Below, in pieces: positions 52,460 to 62,115 of a stretch of DNA of 64,000 bases. Position 1 is the stretch's first letter, and each line of letters opens with the position of its first letter. Source of the stretch: Alphaproteobacteria bacterium (GTDB taxonomy: Bacteria > Pseudomonadota > Alphaproteobacteria > UBA6615); the NCBI GenBank assembly GCA_039980135.1, contig JBDXCV010000011.1:124001-188000 (forward strand). Direction: 5' to 3'. Under the pieces are notes generated by a model. It saw only the letters and a list, made by a program, of their open reading frames with translations. It was not told where the DNA came from and did no database searches. The position numbers and the translations under genes are program-made.

Positions 52460-54520
52460 ATGCGGTTTGCTTGCGACACCGGGGGCACGTTCACGGATCT
52501 GATCGTCGAGGACGATGATGGTGCCCTGTCCATGTACAAGGCATCGACGATACCTTCCGACCCGGTGAAAGGCGTTCTGGACGCGCTGGCACTCGCCGCG
52601 ACCGACCTCGGTATCCCGCTTGGCGACTTGCTGGCCCGCGGCGAGATGCTCATCCACGGCACCACCCATGCCATCAATGCGATCATTACCGGTAATACGG
52701 CGCGAACGGCCTTTCTGACGACATCGGGGCACCCCGACATTCTGGTTTTGCGTGAGGGCGGACGGATCGAGCCCTTCAACTTCGTGGCACCCTATCCCGA
52801 ACCCTATGTCCCGCGCGCGCTGACTTTCGAGGTGCCGGAACGGGTGAACAGCGCAGGGGAGGCACACACCCCGCTCGATGAAGCCGCGACGGTGGAGATC
52901 ATCGGAAAACTGAAGGACGCCGACGTCGAGGCTGTCGCCGTCTGTTTTCTCTGGTCGATCTCCAACCCGGCGCATGAACTGCGCGTGGGCGAATTGTTGG
53001 AAAAGCATCTGCCAGGCGTGCCGTACACGCTTTCGCACCAGATCAATCCGGCCTTGCGTGAGTATCGCCGCGCGTCGGCAACGGCGATCGATGCGTCCCT
53101 GAAACCGCTGATGGGCAAATATCTTGGCGGGCTGACCGAACGCCTTGCGGCCGCCGGCTTCAAGGGGCGTACTCTCGTCCTGACGTCCCAGGGTGGGATG
53201 CTCGATGCCAGCGATCTGGCGCAAAAGCCGATCCATGCGATCAACTCCGGGCCGTCGATGGCGCCGATCGCCGGCCGTAATTATGCGGATATCGATTCGG
53301 CCTCATCGAACGTCATCATCGCGGATACGGGCGGGACGACCTATGACGTCAGCCTCGTGCGCGACGGGCGTATCCCCCTGACCAAGGAAACCTGGATCGG
53401 GCAGCCCTATCGGGGCCACATGACCGGGTTTCCCTCGATCGACATCAAGAGCGTCGGTGCCGGGGGCGGCTCCATCGCCTGGGTCGATGCGGGCGGCTTG
53501 CTGCATGTCGGCCCGCAAAGCGCCGGTGCCGTGCCGGGACCGGTCTGCTACGGCGCAGGCGGAAGCGAACCCACGGTGACGGATGCCTGCGTAACGCTTG
53601 GCTACCTCGATCCGGGCTATTTTCTGGGCGGAACCATGGACCTAGATGCGGCGGGCGCGCGCACGGCGATTGAGGATCATGTGGCAACGCCGCTCGGCCT
53701 TTCGGTCGAGGTGGCGGCGGCCTCAATCCTCAGTGTCGCAACCGAGAATATGGTTCAGGCAATTTCGGATATCACCGTCGATCAGGGCATCGACCCGGCG
53801 GATGCAGTCCTCATCGGTGGCGGCGGCGCTGCCGGCCTGAACTCCATCTACATCGCACGGCGGCTGGGATGCCCCACGTTGCTGATCCCGGAAACCGGTG
53901 CGGGCCTGAGCGCCGCGGGCGCATTGATGACCGATCTGACGAACGAGTATCGCGCGACCTTCTTCACCACGTCTGACGCGTTCGACCGGGATGGGGTCAA
54001 CCGGACCCTCGATGGGTTGCGCGCCGAAGCCCGAGCCTTCATCGATGGCCCGGGTGCGAACGCGGTGTCGTCGCAAGTCGAGTTCGCCGTCGAGGCGCGC
54101 TACGCCTCCCAGGTGTGGGAGATCGAAGTACCGCTTTCGACTGACCGGTTCAGCGACGACCAACAGCTCGACGCGTTGAACGAGGCATTTCATGCAATGC
54201 ATGAACGGATCTTCGCAATCCGGGATCCAGGCTCGGTTGTCGAGTATGTCGGCTGGACCGTCACCGCGCGGTGCGGATTGCGGGAAGGCGGCCCCGGCCG
54301 CCTCGGCGTCGGCAAGGGGCATGATGTCTCCGGCACACGGCGGGTCTATTTCGCCGGTGACGGCGCGGTCGATGCGGTGGTGCATGATTTCGAGACGATG
54401 GCGGCAGGCCGGCAGTTTCAGGGGCCGGCCATCGTCGAATCCCCTTTCACGACCGTCATCGCAGACGGCGAGACAATGTTCGAGCGGACGGCATCCGGCA
54501 GCCTTCTGATGCGGCCATAG
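52460..54520 (+). CDS. hyuA: Hydantoinase/oxoprolinase subunit A
   Basis: ATP-dependent subunit of an N-methylhydantoinase/5-oxoprolinase/acetone-carboxylase-type enzyme, 686 residues. It begins MRFACDTGGTFTDLIVEDDD (phosphate-binding motif), has HGTTHAINAIITGNTARTAF near residue 66, the second actin-like motif IIADTGGTTYDVSLVRDG near 288, and SVGAGGGSIAWVDAGGLLHVGPQSAGAVPGP near 335. The fold is complete. ATG 52460 follows GAGGGAA at 52446-52452. hyuB begins 16 bases later. The pair probably opens a cyclic amide or carboxylates a ketone; substrate undefined. Confidence 0.9.
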   Translation: MRFACDTGGTFTDLIVEDDDGALSMYKASTIPSDPVKGVLDALALAATDLGIPLGDLLARGEMLIHGTTHAINAIITGNTARTAFLTTSGHPDILVLREGGRIEPFNFVAPYPEPYVPRALTFEVPERVNSAGEAHTPLDEAATVEIIGKLKDADVEAVAVCFLWSISNPAHELRVGELLEKHLPGVPYTLSHQINPALREYRRASATAIDASLKPLMGKYLGGLTERLAAAGFKGRTLVLTSQGGMLDASDLAQKPIHAINSGPSMAPIAGRNYADIDSASSNVIIADTGGTTYDVSLVRDGRIPLTKETWIGQPYRGHMTGFPSIDIKSVGAGGGSIAWVDAGGLLHVGPQSAGAVPGPVCYGAGGSEPTVTDACVTLGYLDPGYFLGGTMDLDAAGARTAIEDHVATPLGLSVEVAAASILSVATENMVQAISDITVDQGIDPADAVLIGGGGAAGLNSIYIARRLGCPTLLIPETGAGLSAAGALMTDLTNEYRATFFTTSDAFDRDGVNRTLDGLRAEARAFIDGPGANAVSSQVEFAVEARYASQVWEIEVPLSTDRFSDDQQLDALNEAFHAMHERIFAIRDPGSVVEYVGWTVTARCGLREGGPGRLGVGKGHDVSGTRRVYFAGDGAVDAVVHDFETMAAGRQFQGPAIVESPFTTVIADGETMFERTASGSLLMRP

Positions 54521-54536
54521 GAAAGAGGTTGAGGCC

Positions 54537-56294
54537 ATGACAGACAAGCAACTCGACGGCGCGCAACTCGCCATCATGGCCAACCGGTTCGAGGGCATCT
54601 CCTCGAAGATGGGCAACACCCTGCTTCGGACAGGACGATCCGGCGTGCTCAACCGGGCGAAGGATTTTTCCTGCTGCATACTGACGGCGGATTGCGACCT
54701 GCTGGCCGTGGCCGAGAGCCTGCCAATCCACGTGCTGTCCGGTCCGGACATCATGGCGCGCTCCATGAAGGAATTTCATCCGGAGCTGAAGAAGGGCGAT
54801 GCGTTCTTGCACAACTCGCCCTACCACGGCTGTTCCCATCCGGCCGACCACACGATCATCATGCCGGTGATCGACGATGTCGGGGTCCACCACTTCACGG
54901 TCCTGGCCAAGGCCCATCAGGCCGATATCGGCAACTCGATCCCGACGACCTATCACGGCACGGCACGCGATGTTTACGAGGAAGGCGCGCTGATTTTTCC
55001 GGCGGTCCAGGTGCTCAAGGACTACGAAACCGTCGAGGACATCGTGCGGATGTGCCAGCTGCGAATCCGGGTGCCGGAACAATGGCATGGCGATTTTCTG
55101 GCGATGCTGGGCTCGGCCTTGATCGGAGAACGCGAGCTTCTGGCGCTGGGCCAGGAGATGGGTTGGGACACGCTGCATGCCTTCACCGGACAGTGGTTCG
55201 AATATTCGGAAAAACGCATGGCCGACGCCATCGGCGTCGTGCCGAAAGGGAAGGCATCGGCCCAATCCACCCATGACGCGATACCGGGCACACCGGACGA
55301 GGGGATCACCGTCACGTCCGAAGTTACCGTCGATCCCGATGCCGGGCGGATCACGGTCGATCTGCGCGACAATGCGGATCAGATGAACTGTGGCCTCAAT
55401 GTCTCGGAATCCTGTACGCGCACGGCGGCATATATAGGCATTTTCAACTCGATCGATCACACGGTGCCGAAGAATGCAGGATCCCTGCGTCGCATCGAAC
55501 TGCATCTGAAAGATGCGGGTGTGGTCGGCATTCCGCGTCACCCCATCAGCTGTTCGGCGTCGACCACAAACCTGGCCGACCGCATTGTCTCCGCGACGCA
55601 GCGTGCGATGGCGGAAATGGGCGACGGGTTCGGCATGGGCGAGGTGGGTTGCTTTTGCCCGCCCTCGACGGCGGTGGTCTCGGGCACCGATCCGCGCAAC
55701 GGCAAACCTTATGTGAACCAGCTGTTTCTCGGGCATACCGCCGGTGCGGGCGCCCCCCATCAGGATGCCTGGCTGACCATGCTCCATGTCGGGAACGGCG
55801 GCATGTGCTTCATCGATTCCGTCGAGCTGGACGAGGTCTACACGCCGATCCATGTCCACACCCGCCGCCTGATCCCCGACAGCGAGGGGGCGGGTCGTCA
55901 TCGCGGGGCCCCGGGCATCGAAGTGGAGTATGGGCCGATCGACTGCCGCATGGAGGCGGGTTTCGTGCATGATGGGAACATCCACGTGCCCCAGGGTGCT
56001 CGCGCCGGAATGCCGGCGGCACGGTCGAACCAGTTCAAGGCGACACGCAACAAGGATCTCGAGGTGCTCGAGCAATGTTCGATCGTCTGGATCGAGGACG
56101 GTGAGACCCTGGTCTCGATCGCACAGGGGGGCGGGGGGTATGGTGACCCCCGGTCTCGCGATCCCGACCGGGTGCTGCATGATGTGCGCGAGGGCATCGT
56201 CAGCCCAGCGCGGGCGGAAGAGGTTTATGGCGTGGCCATCGCGGACGGCATGTCCGTCGATGTCGCGCGGACAACGGAACTGCGATCGGCTTGA
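54537..56294 (+). CDS. hyuB: Hydantoinase/oxoprolinase subunit B
   Basis: Partner of HyuA, 585 residues. Typical features are ISSKMGNTLLRTGRSGVLNRAKDFSCCILTADCDLLAVAESLPIHVL near the N-terminus, KGDAFLHNSPYHGCSHPADHTIIMPV near residue 83, HQADIGNSIPTTYHG near 125 and the C-terminal GAGRHRGAPGIEVEYGP and AQGGGGYGDP. Length and motifs are canonical. AGAGG precedes the start. The gene carries a long antisense open frame (54456-56180, minus) that I take as a GC artefact. Followed by an SDR and an MFS transporter in the same unit. Confidence 0.9.
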   Translation: MTDKQLDGAQLAIMANRFEGISSKMGNTLLRTGRSGVLNRAKDFSCCILTADCDLLAVAESLPIHVLSGPDIMARSMKEFHPELKKGDAFLHNSPYHGCSHPADHTIIMPVIDDVGVHHFTVLAKAHQADIGNSIPTTYHGTARDVYEEGALIFPAVQVLKDYETVEDIVRMCQLRIRVPEQWHGDFLAMLGSALIGERELLALGQEMGWDTLHAFTGQWFEYSEKRMADAIGVVPKGKASAQSTHDAIPGTPDEGITVTSEVTVDPDAGRITVDLRDNADQMNCGLNVSESCTRTAAYIGIFNSIDHTVPKNAGSLRRIELHLKDAGVVGIPRHPISCSASTTNLADRIVSATQRAMAEMGDGFGMGEVGCFCPPSTAVVSGTDPRNGKPYVNQLFLGHTAGAGAPHQDAWLTMLHVGNGGMCFIDSVELDEVYTPIHVHTRRLIPDSEGAGRHRGAPGIEVEYGPIDCRMEAGFVHDGNIHVPQGARAGMPAARSNQFKATRNKDLEVLEQCSIVWIEDGETLVSIAQGGGGYGDPRSRDPDRVLHDVREGIVSPARAEEVYGVAIADGMSVDVARTTELRSA

Positions 56295-56332
56295 GGGCCG
56301 GTCCGAAAATTCAGGAAAGAGGGAGAATTCAG

Positions 56333-57094
56333 ATGCGTTTGAAAGACAAGGTGGCCATCGTCACGGGTGGTTCGGTCGGTATCGGCGCGGCAATCGCCAA
56401 ACGCTATGCGGCAGAGGGTGCGACCGTCGCCACGGTCTACAAGAGTAACGATGCGGGCGCGGCCGGGATCATCAAGGAGATCACGGATGCCGGCGGCAAG
56501 GGCAAGGCGTTCAAGTCCGACGTGTCCAAGGTTAAGAACATCGAGAAATTGGTGGCGGACGTTATCGCGGAGTTCGGCCGGGTTGATATTCTGGTGAATA
56601 ATGCGGGTGTGTTCCGCACCGTTCCCGTGATGGAAACGACCGAAGAAATCTGGGATGAGCAGCTCGATCTCAACCTCAAGGGCTATTTCTTCATGGTGAA
56701 GAGCCTCGTACCGCATTTCCGCGAGAATGACGGCGGCAAGGTGGTCAATATCTCATCAATCGCCGGTACCGGCGCGTTTCCGAACTGCCCGGGATATTGC
56801 GCGTCCAAGGGTGGGGTCGTGAACATGACCCGCGCGCTTGCCGCCGAACTCGGCAAGGAAAAGATCAACGTCAATTCCATCGCACCGGGTAACGTTGCGA
56901 CGCCGCTCAACGCGCATCTGCGCGGTCCCGGCAACGAGGAGTATATGGAGCTGATGAAGACCTTCACGCCGACGGGAATAGATTTCATCGACCCCGAGGA
57001 CATGACCGGCACGGCCGTGTTTCTGGCGACGGAGGATTCACGCATGATCCACGGCGAGACGGTGATCGTCGATGCCGGCTGGTCCGTCTGGTAG
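56333..57094 (+). CDS. SDR-family oxidoreductase (FabG-like)
   Basis: A classical 253-residue SDR: TGGSVGIGAAIAKRYA (residues 11-26), VDILVNNAGVFR, NISSIAGTG with the catalytic Ser, and YCASKGGVVNMTRALA with the YxxxK near 155, ending GETVIVDAGWSVW. All catalytic residues are present. The Lys-Ser after the second strand (VYKSND) hints at NADP(H) preference. ATG 56333 follows GAGGGAG; the frame opens earlier at a TTG (56291) that overlaps hyuB. It lies in the hyuAB-SDR-MFS operon and probably acts on the same pathway's carbonyl or alcohol. Confidence 0.9.
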   Translation: MRLKDKVAIVTGGSVGIGAAIAKRYAAEGATVATVYKSNDAGAAGIIKEITDAGGKGKAFKSDVSKVKNIEKLVADVIAEFGRVDILVNNAGVFRTVPVMETTEEIWDEQLDLNLKGYFFMVKSLVPHFRENDGGKVVNISSIAGTGAFPNCPGYCASKGGVVNMTRALAAELGKEKINVNSIAPGNVATPLNAHLRGPGNEEYMELMKTFTPTGIDFIDPEDMTGTAVFLATEDSRMIHGETVIVDAGWSVW

Positions 57095-57103
57095 GAGCCG
57101 GTC

Positions 57104-58306
57104 TTGCTCAATCGCGAAGGTGCGCATTTCCTGCTGCTGAACGTCGGTCACTTCTTCGACCATCTGTTCATGCTCATCTTCGCGACCGCGGCGGCGCTGG
57201 CACTCTCGCGCGATTGGGGAATGAGCTACGGACAGCTGATAACCTATGCGACGCCGGGATTCATCGCGTTTGCGGTCTTCACTATCCCCGCCGGCTGGCT
57301 CGCCGACCGATGGAGCCGCGAAGGAATGATGGCGGTTTTCTTCATCGGTATCGGCGCATCCTCTGCCTTGACTGCACTCGCCGATACGCCCCTGCAGATG
57401 GCGTTCGGCCTCTTCGCCATCGGCATGTTCGCGGCGATCTATCACCCGGTCGGTATTGCGCTGGTCGTACACGGACGTACGCGAACCGGGGTGCCGATCG
57501 CGGTGAACGGTGTTTTCGGCAATCTCGGAGTCGCGTCGGCGGCTTTGATCACGGCGTTGCTGATCGACAATATCGGCTGGCGGTCCGCATTCGTCTGGCC
57601 GGGCCTCGTCTCCATGGCCCTGGGCCTTGTCTACATCGCCGTGGTGCGCGGGCGCAGCCATGAGGCACAGGCGCGTGCACGGCCGGATGCCGTCGGTGGC
57701 GCCGCATCTCTGACGCTTGATCGGGGAACCATGATCCGGGTGCTTGTCATCGTCCTCGTCACATCGTCGCTGGGTGGGCTGATTTTTCAGAGCACCACAT
57801 TCAGTCTGCCGAAGGTGTTCGATGAGCAGCTCGGCGATCTGGCCGTGTCCGCAACCGCGGTCGGGTCCTATGCGTTCCTGGCCTTCGCGATTGCTTCGGT
57901 TGGCCAGCTCGTCGTGGGATACCTTGTGGACCGTATGCCCGTGCGTCGCGTGTTCATGGTCGTGGCGGCCCTGCAGGCCGCTCTGTTCTCGCTGATGCCG
58001 GGTCTGTCGGGTTGGAGCGCCTTGCTGGTCGCCGTGGCGTTCATGTTCGCCGTCTTCAGTCAGATCCCGATCAACGATGTACTGATTGGTCGTGTCGCGC
58101 GCAGCGACTGGCGGGCGCGGGTTTACGCCCTGCGCTACACGATCAACTTCTCGATCATCGCCTCTTCGGTGCCGCTCATCGGCTGGATACACGGGCGCTG
58201 GGGATTCGATACCCTGTTCGTGCTGCTGGCAATCACGGCTGTCGGGATTCTGACCGCCGCGTCGCTGCTGCCCGCGTTGCGGTTCGCCACGGCGCCGGCC
58301 GAGTAG
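57104..58306 (+). CDS. MFS transporter
   Basis: A 400-residue major-facilitator protein with 12 predicted membrane segments. Loop motif WLADRWSREGMMAVF after helix 2 matches the MFS A-motif (G-x3-D-R-x2-R), and VAVNGVFGNLGVASAALITALL lies in the middle, repeated in pattern in the second half (GYLVDRMPVRRVFMV). The start is TTG at 57104, nine bases after the SDR stop, with GGAG at 57094-57097; no ATG gives a complete first helix. It is likely the importer or exporter of the hyuAB pathway substrate. It converges with the nitroreductase gene. Confidence 0.86.
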   Translation: MLNREGAHFLLLNVGHFFDHLFMLIFATAAALALSRDWGMSYGQLITYATPGFIAFAVFTIPAGWLADRWSREGMMAVFFIGIGASSALTALADTPLQMAFGLFAIGMFAAIYHPVGIALVVHGRTRTGVPIAVNGVFGNLGVASAALITALLIDNIGWRSAFVWPGLVSMALGLVYIAVVRGRSHEAQARARPDAVGGAASLTLDRGTMIRVLVIVLVTSSLGGLIFQSTTFSLPKVFDEQLGDLAVSATAVGSYAFLAFAIASVGQLVVGYLVDRMPVRRVFMVVAALQAALFSLMPGLSGWSALLVAVAFMFAVFSQIPINDVLIGRVARSDWRARVYALRYTINFSIIASSVPLIGWIHGRWGFDTLFVLLAITAVGILTAASLLPALRFATAPAE

Positions 58307-58311
58307 GAAGC

Positions 58312-59148
58312 CTAGTTCAGCTTGAAACCTTTTTTGCGAATATAGGCGCCGAAATCGGTGCGCTGGGGCTCGTTGTATTGGCGCGCCTTGTCTTCGGACC
58401 ATGTGTAGGGGTCGCGGGTGCCGAAACGGTCGGGTTCTCGCTGTGACCCATAGGGGCGGAGATTCGCGCGCCGCGCGTCATAGGCCTCGATCGCATCCCA
58501 CTGGACGTCGTCGTCGTAGGTATCTGTGTGGACGGTGGCGGCAAGCGGCAGGCGCAAGTTGATCCTCGGTGTGCGGGCCGGCCAGCCCAGGGTCATGCCG
58601 GCCACGGGGAATACCCAGTCGGGCAGGCCGAGCAACGCGTTGACCGTCTCGAGATGGTCGCGAATGGTGCTGATCGGACAGGTGCCGAGCCCCGCGGCAT
58701 CGGCGGCCAGCACGAATGCGGACAGCGCGATCCCGGCGTCCACGCCGGCGTTGAAAAACGCGTCGAGATGATCATTTTCGAACGGGTGGCCGTGGCGCTC
58801 GTGGATCTGGCGCAGGCGACGGTTGTTGCCACAGAAGACGAGAAACACCGGCGCGTCGGCGATCCAGGGGCTGCCCGGGAACAGCGCATTGATCGCGGCG
58901 CGCTTGTCCGGATCCTCCACGATAATGATATCGCGCTGCTGGAGATCGCTCTTGGTCGGGGACGCGAGCGCGAGCGCACATAGCTGGCGAACCAGATCGG
59001 GACTCAAGGGCGTGTCCGTGTAACTGCGGCAGGATTGGTGGTTGGCGATGGAATGCCAGAGCGCGGCATCCGGTGCGTCTGGGATATCCTGTGGCGCGTC
59101 GTCAAAGCGAAGTTGCAGCAGCTCGTCGATGTCTGGGGCGTCGGCCAT
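58312..59148 (-). CDS. Nitroreductase-family FMN protein
   Basis: A 278-residue flavin reductase/nitroreductase fold. The FMN-binding segment HQSCRSYTDTPLSPDLVRQLCALALASPTKSDLQQRDIIIVED covers residues about 37-80. Also visible are FFNAGVDAGIALSAFVLAADAAGLGTCPISTIRDH near 130-165 and GMTLGWPARTPRINLRLPL near 190. The C-terminal extension after 215 is longer than in NfsB and resembles the NfsA type. It reduces nitro or quinone groups with NAD(P)H; the true substrate is unknown. It is 51 bases downstream of the acyl-CoA ligase gene on the same strand. Confidence 0.87.
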   Translation of the reverse strand: MADAPDIDELLQLRFDDAPQDIPDAPDAALWHSIANHQSCRSYTDTPLSPDLVRQLCALALASPTKSDLQQRDIIIVEDPDKRAAINALFPGSPWIADAPVFLVFCGNNRRLRQIHERHGHPFENDHLDAFFNAGVDAGIALSAFVLAADAAGLGTCPISTIRDHLETVNALLGLPDWVFPVAGMTLGWPARTPRINLRLPLAATVHTDTYDDDVQWDAIEAYDARRANLRPYGSQREPDRFGTRDPYTWSEDKARQYNEPQRTDFGAYIRKKGFKLN

Positions 59149-59199
59149 GATATGTCGTCTTTCCGTGATGTCCTGGCATGTCTGCCCGACCGTGCGGGG

Positions 59200-60822
59200 C
59201 TAAGCGTCCGGCAGTTGATGGTCGCCAAACTGCTCGCGTAGCCTGGTCTTGAGAACCTTGCCCGTCGCGCCCAGCGGCAGCTCGTCGATGTAGACCGTGT
59301 CATCCGGCAAACACCATTTGGCCAGCTTGTCGCGCATGAACGCCGTCAATTCCGCATGGCTCGGCTGTTCTTCGGCGGCGGGCACGACGATCAGAAGGGG
59401 GCGCTCGTCCCATTTCGGGTGGGGAACGCCGATGACGGCCGCCTGGGCGACATCCGGATGGCTCATGGCGAGGTTCTCGATCTCGATCGAGCTGATCCAT
59501 TCTCCTCCTGATTTGATGACGTCCTTGGACCGGTCCGTGATCTCCATATAGCCGTCGGGATCGATGGTGGCGACGTCGCCCGTGGCGAACCAGCCTTCGG
59601 TGTTGCGTACTTCGGAATTTTCCAGCTTGAAGTAATTGTCGATAATCCAGGGGCCGCGAACCTGCAGGTCTCCGAAGGCCTTTCCGTCATGGGGCAGTGC
59701 CTTGCCGGCATCGTCTGTGATCCGCATCTCGACTCCGAACACCGGACGTCCCTGCTTGGTCTGCTGTCGCAGCCGTGTCGTCTTGTCGGTCATCGATGGT
59801 TTGGGAATGGAGACGGTGCCGAGGGGGCTCATCTCGGTCATGCCCCAGGCGTGCCGGACCTCGACGCCATAGTCGTCCTGGAACTCGCGGATCATCGATT
59901 CCGGGCAGGCGGAGCCGCCGATCACGGTGCGTTTGAGTGCGGGCGCGTGCGTCGATGCCTCACGCCAGTGCGCCAACAGCATGAGCCAGATCGTCGGGAC
60001 ACCTGCGGCGAATGTGACGTCTTCCTCGATCAGCAGTTCGTGAATGCTGGCGCCGTCGAGTTTCGGTCCGGGAAACACGAGCTTTGCCCCCACCATCGTC
60101 GCACCATAGGGGATGCCCCAGGCGTTGACGTGGAACATGGGGACCACCGGCAGGATGACCTCGCTTTCACCCATATTCAGCACATCGGGCAGCGCGGAGG
60201 CGTAGGCGTGGATCATGGTCGATCGGTGGCTGAACAGCGCGCCTTTGGGGTTGCCGGTCGTGCCCGACGTGTAACAGAGCGACGAGGCGGTGTTCTCGTC
60301 GAACTCCGGCCAGGTCAGGTCGTCTGAGTGGCCGTCGATCAGTTCTTCGTAGCAATGGACGTTCGGCAGCCCGGTCTCGGGCATGTGCGCGCGATCTGTC
60401 ATGACGATCAAGCCTTTCAGCCCGCGCAGTTCGTCGGCCACATTCTCGATCAGGGAAATGAGGTTTGCATCGACGAAGACGAAGGCGTCTTCGGCATGAT
60501 TCATGATGTAGGTGAGCTGGCTCGAATGCAGGCGGGGGTTCAGCGTGTGGGTGACGGCGCCGATCCCCGACACGGCATAGTAGATTTCGAAATGGCGGTG
60601 GGTATTCCAGGCCATGGTGGCGATCCGATCACCCAGTTTCACGTCGAGCGCCCGCAGGGCGTTGGCGAGCTGGCGCGCGCGCTTGTGGGCGTCACGGTAG
60701 GTGTAGCGGTGGATCGGGCCCTCGACCGTACGGGTCACGATTTCGCGGTCACCCGATGTGAAATCGGCGTGCTCGAGCAGGCTGGAAATCAGCAACGGTT
60801 TGTCCATGATGCATCCAAGCAT
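59200..60822 (-). CDS. Long-chain fatty-acid-type acyl-CoA ligase
   Basis: A 540-residue ANL synthetase that activates a medium/long-chain acid to its CoA ester. Motifs: SLCYTSGTTGNPKGALFSHRST near residue 182, HAWGMTEMSPLGTVS near 325, WFATGDVATIDPDGYMEITDRSKDVIKSGGEWISSIEIEN near 420-455 (GGEWIS is typical of FadD/AlkK-type ligases), and the catalytic Lys in LPLGATGKVLKTRLRE near 522. GGGAGGA precedes ATG 60822. AlkK-like enzymes often act on medium-chain acids. It may form a unit with the nitroreductase downstream. Confidence 0.9.
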   Translation of the reverse strand: MLGCIMDKPLLISSLLEHADFTSGDREIVTRTVEGPIHRYTYRDAHKRARQLANALRALDVKLGDRIATMAWNTHRHFEIYYAVSGIGAVTHTLNPRLHSSQLTYIMNHAEDAFVFVDANLISLIENVADELRGLKGLIVMTDRAHMPETGLPNVHCYEELIDGHSDDLTWPEFDENTASSLCYTSGTTGNPKGALFSHRSTMIHAYASALPDVLNMGESEVILPVVPMFHVNAWGIPYGATMVGAKLVFPGPKLDGASIHELLIEEDVTFAAGVPTIWLMLLAHWREASTHAPALKRTVIGGSACPESMIREFQDDYGVEVRHAWGMTEMSPLGTVSIPKPSMTDKTTRLRQQTKQGRPVFGVEMRITDDAGKALPHDGKAFGDLQVRGPWIIDNYFKLENSEVRNTEGWFATGDVATIDPDGYMEITDRSKDVIKSGGEWISSIEIENLAMSHPDVAQAAVIGVPHPKWDERPLLIVVPAAEEQPSHAELTAFMRDKLAKWCLPDDTVYIDELPLGATGKVLKTRLREQFGDHQLPDA

Positions 60823-60911
60823 GGACGGTCCTCCCTATGAGTCCGGTGTTGGCCACCGGTTTGTAGGCGAAGTATCAACCGGTCCCGGCCCCGGCTCAAG
60901 GGGGCTGCAGG

Positions 60912-61712
60912 CTAGCCTGCCACCCGCCGCAGGAACTCGAGACAGATAGCCGCGAACCCGTCAGGGTCTTCCATCAGCGCCACGTGCCCGGTCCCTTCGA
61001 GTATCTTGAGCTCGGACCCCGGGATCTGCGCATGTATTTCGGCCGACAGATGAGGCGAGGCGATCAGATCGAGATTGGAACATGTCACGAGTGTCGGGAC
61101 GGTAATGGATGGCAGGCGGTCATAGGTATCGCCCCGGATGCAGGCCTCGAGCTGGCCGATCCAGCCCGCGTTGACGGGTGATTTTTCCAGCAGGAACTGG
61201 CGGTGGGTGTCCATCTCATCGACATGGGCGTCGTAATAGGCGCTGGCGTGCAGCGCCAGCATGCTGATTTCGGCCAAGGCCACGCGTTGGTCATGCTGGG
61301 CCAGATAGAGCCGGGTTTCCTGGAATTTCTTGAGCCGCGGGCCGTTCCGGGTCCAGCTGTGGTGGATTCCGAGACTAAGGACGCGGTCGGGGTGATTGAG
61401 GGCGAGTTCCTGAGAGATATGCCCCCCCATCGAGAATCCCATCACATGGGCCTGGTCTATGCCCGCGCTGTCGAGGACATGCGCGGCGTCGTCGGCCATG
61501 TCGGCCAGACTGTAGCCGCGCTCGGGAACACTGGACGCGCCGACACCGCGATTGTCGAACACGATCGTGCGATAATTCGGCGCGAAGTGCGGAATCTGTC
61601 CCGCCCAGAAGCCGAGATCATGCCCCGTACCGCTCACCAGGATCAGGGGCGGCCCGTCCCCGTGTATCTCGAAGTTGATTTCGACGCCATCACGCGGCGG
61701 GGTCATGGGCAT
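60912..61712 (-). CDS. Alpha/beta hydrolase (lactonase/enol-lactonase-like)
   Basis: A 266-residue alpha/beta hydrolase with ILVSGTGHDLGFW (oxyanion HG replaced by SG), FDNRGVGASSVPE near residue 52, nucleophile elbow VMGFSMGGHISQELAL with Ser near 94, Asp in TCSNLDLIASPHL near 214 and His in EGTGHVALMEDP near 243. The triad is complete. It resembles 3-oxoadipate enol-lactonase and related esterases. It is 89 bases downstream-oriented relative to the ligase start and is probably a separate transcript. Substrate unknown. Confidence 0.88.
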   Translation of the reverse strand: MPMTPPRDGVEINFEIHGDGPPLILVSGTGHDLGFWAGQIPHFAPNYRTIVFDNRGVGASSVPERGYSLADMADDAAHVLDSAGIDQAHVMGFSMGGHISQELALNHPDRVLSLGIHHSWTRNGPRLKKFQETRLYLAQHDQRVALAEISMLALHASAYYDAHVDEMDTHRQFLLEKSPVNAGWIGQLEACIRGDTYDRLPSITVPTLVTCSNLDLIASPHLSAEIHAQIPGSELKILEGTGHVALMEDPDGFAAICLEFLRRVAG

Positions 61713-61875
61713 GGAAGAACTCCGGCTGGACTGACCCGCGCAGCATGCCCAAGCCCTGATGCGGATTCAAGGTTGTGGAACGGAAAACCGCCCCAGGCGA
61801 CTGCCCGGAGCGGCTCCAAAATTTCATCCGTTACCTTCGGGTCCGCCCTGTGGCAGCCCCGGCGGCGTAAGCGCT

Positions 61876-62115
61876 CTAACTCGGATTTCTTTTGGCAAAC
61901 AACCAGAGAATGATCGCGACCGCGATCAGACCGACCACACCGTTGTCGCCGAGTGTCTGGATCAGGCTGATCAGCTCACTCACGACGCCTCCGAAGAACG
62001 GCAATTCTCCGGTGGTCAGGATATCAAGCACGATCGCGAGGGCGATGAGCAGGAGGCCAAGCTCGGTGAGCTGGCCGACCGCCTTCTTGAACTTGTCGAT
62101 CATATTTTCGGGCAT
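61876..62115 (-). CDS. Small two-pass membrane protein (79 aa)
   Basis: A 79-residue protein, MPENMIDKFKKAVGQLTELG, then two hydrophobic segments (GLLLIALAIVLDILTTG at about 20-36 and GVVGLIAVAIILWLFA at about 59-74) with a short Pro/Phe-rich linker. AAGGGGGAAAAA upstream of ATG 62115 is a strong ribosome site, which supports a real gene. It is an inner-membrane miniprotein; function unknown. It lies alone between the hydrolase gene and an AT-rich gap. Confidence 0.75.
   Translation of the reverse strand: MPENMIDKFKKAVGQLTELGLLLIALAIVLDILTTGELPFFGGVVSELISLIQTLGDNGVVGLIAVAIILWLFAKRNPS

Noticed and set aside
54456-56180. 574-codon open frame on the minus strand opposite hyuB
   Set aside because: It mirrors the full, motif-complete HyuB frame, is rich in Arg/His as expected for antisense of GC-rich coding DNA, and matches no family. 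The same holds for long antisense frames at 22272-23681, 23703-24911, 9129-10592 and 57038-58402.
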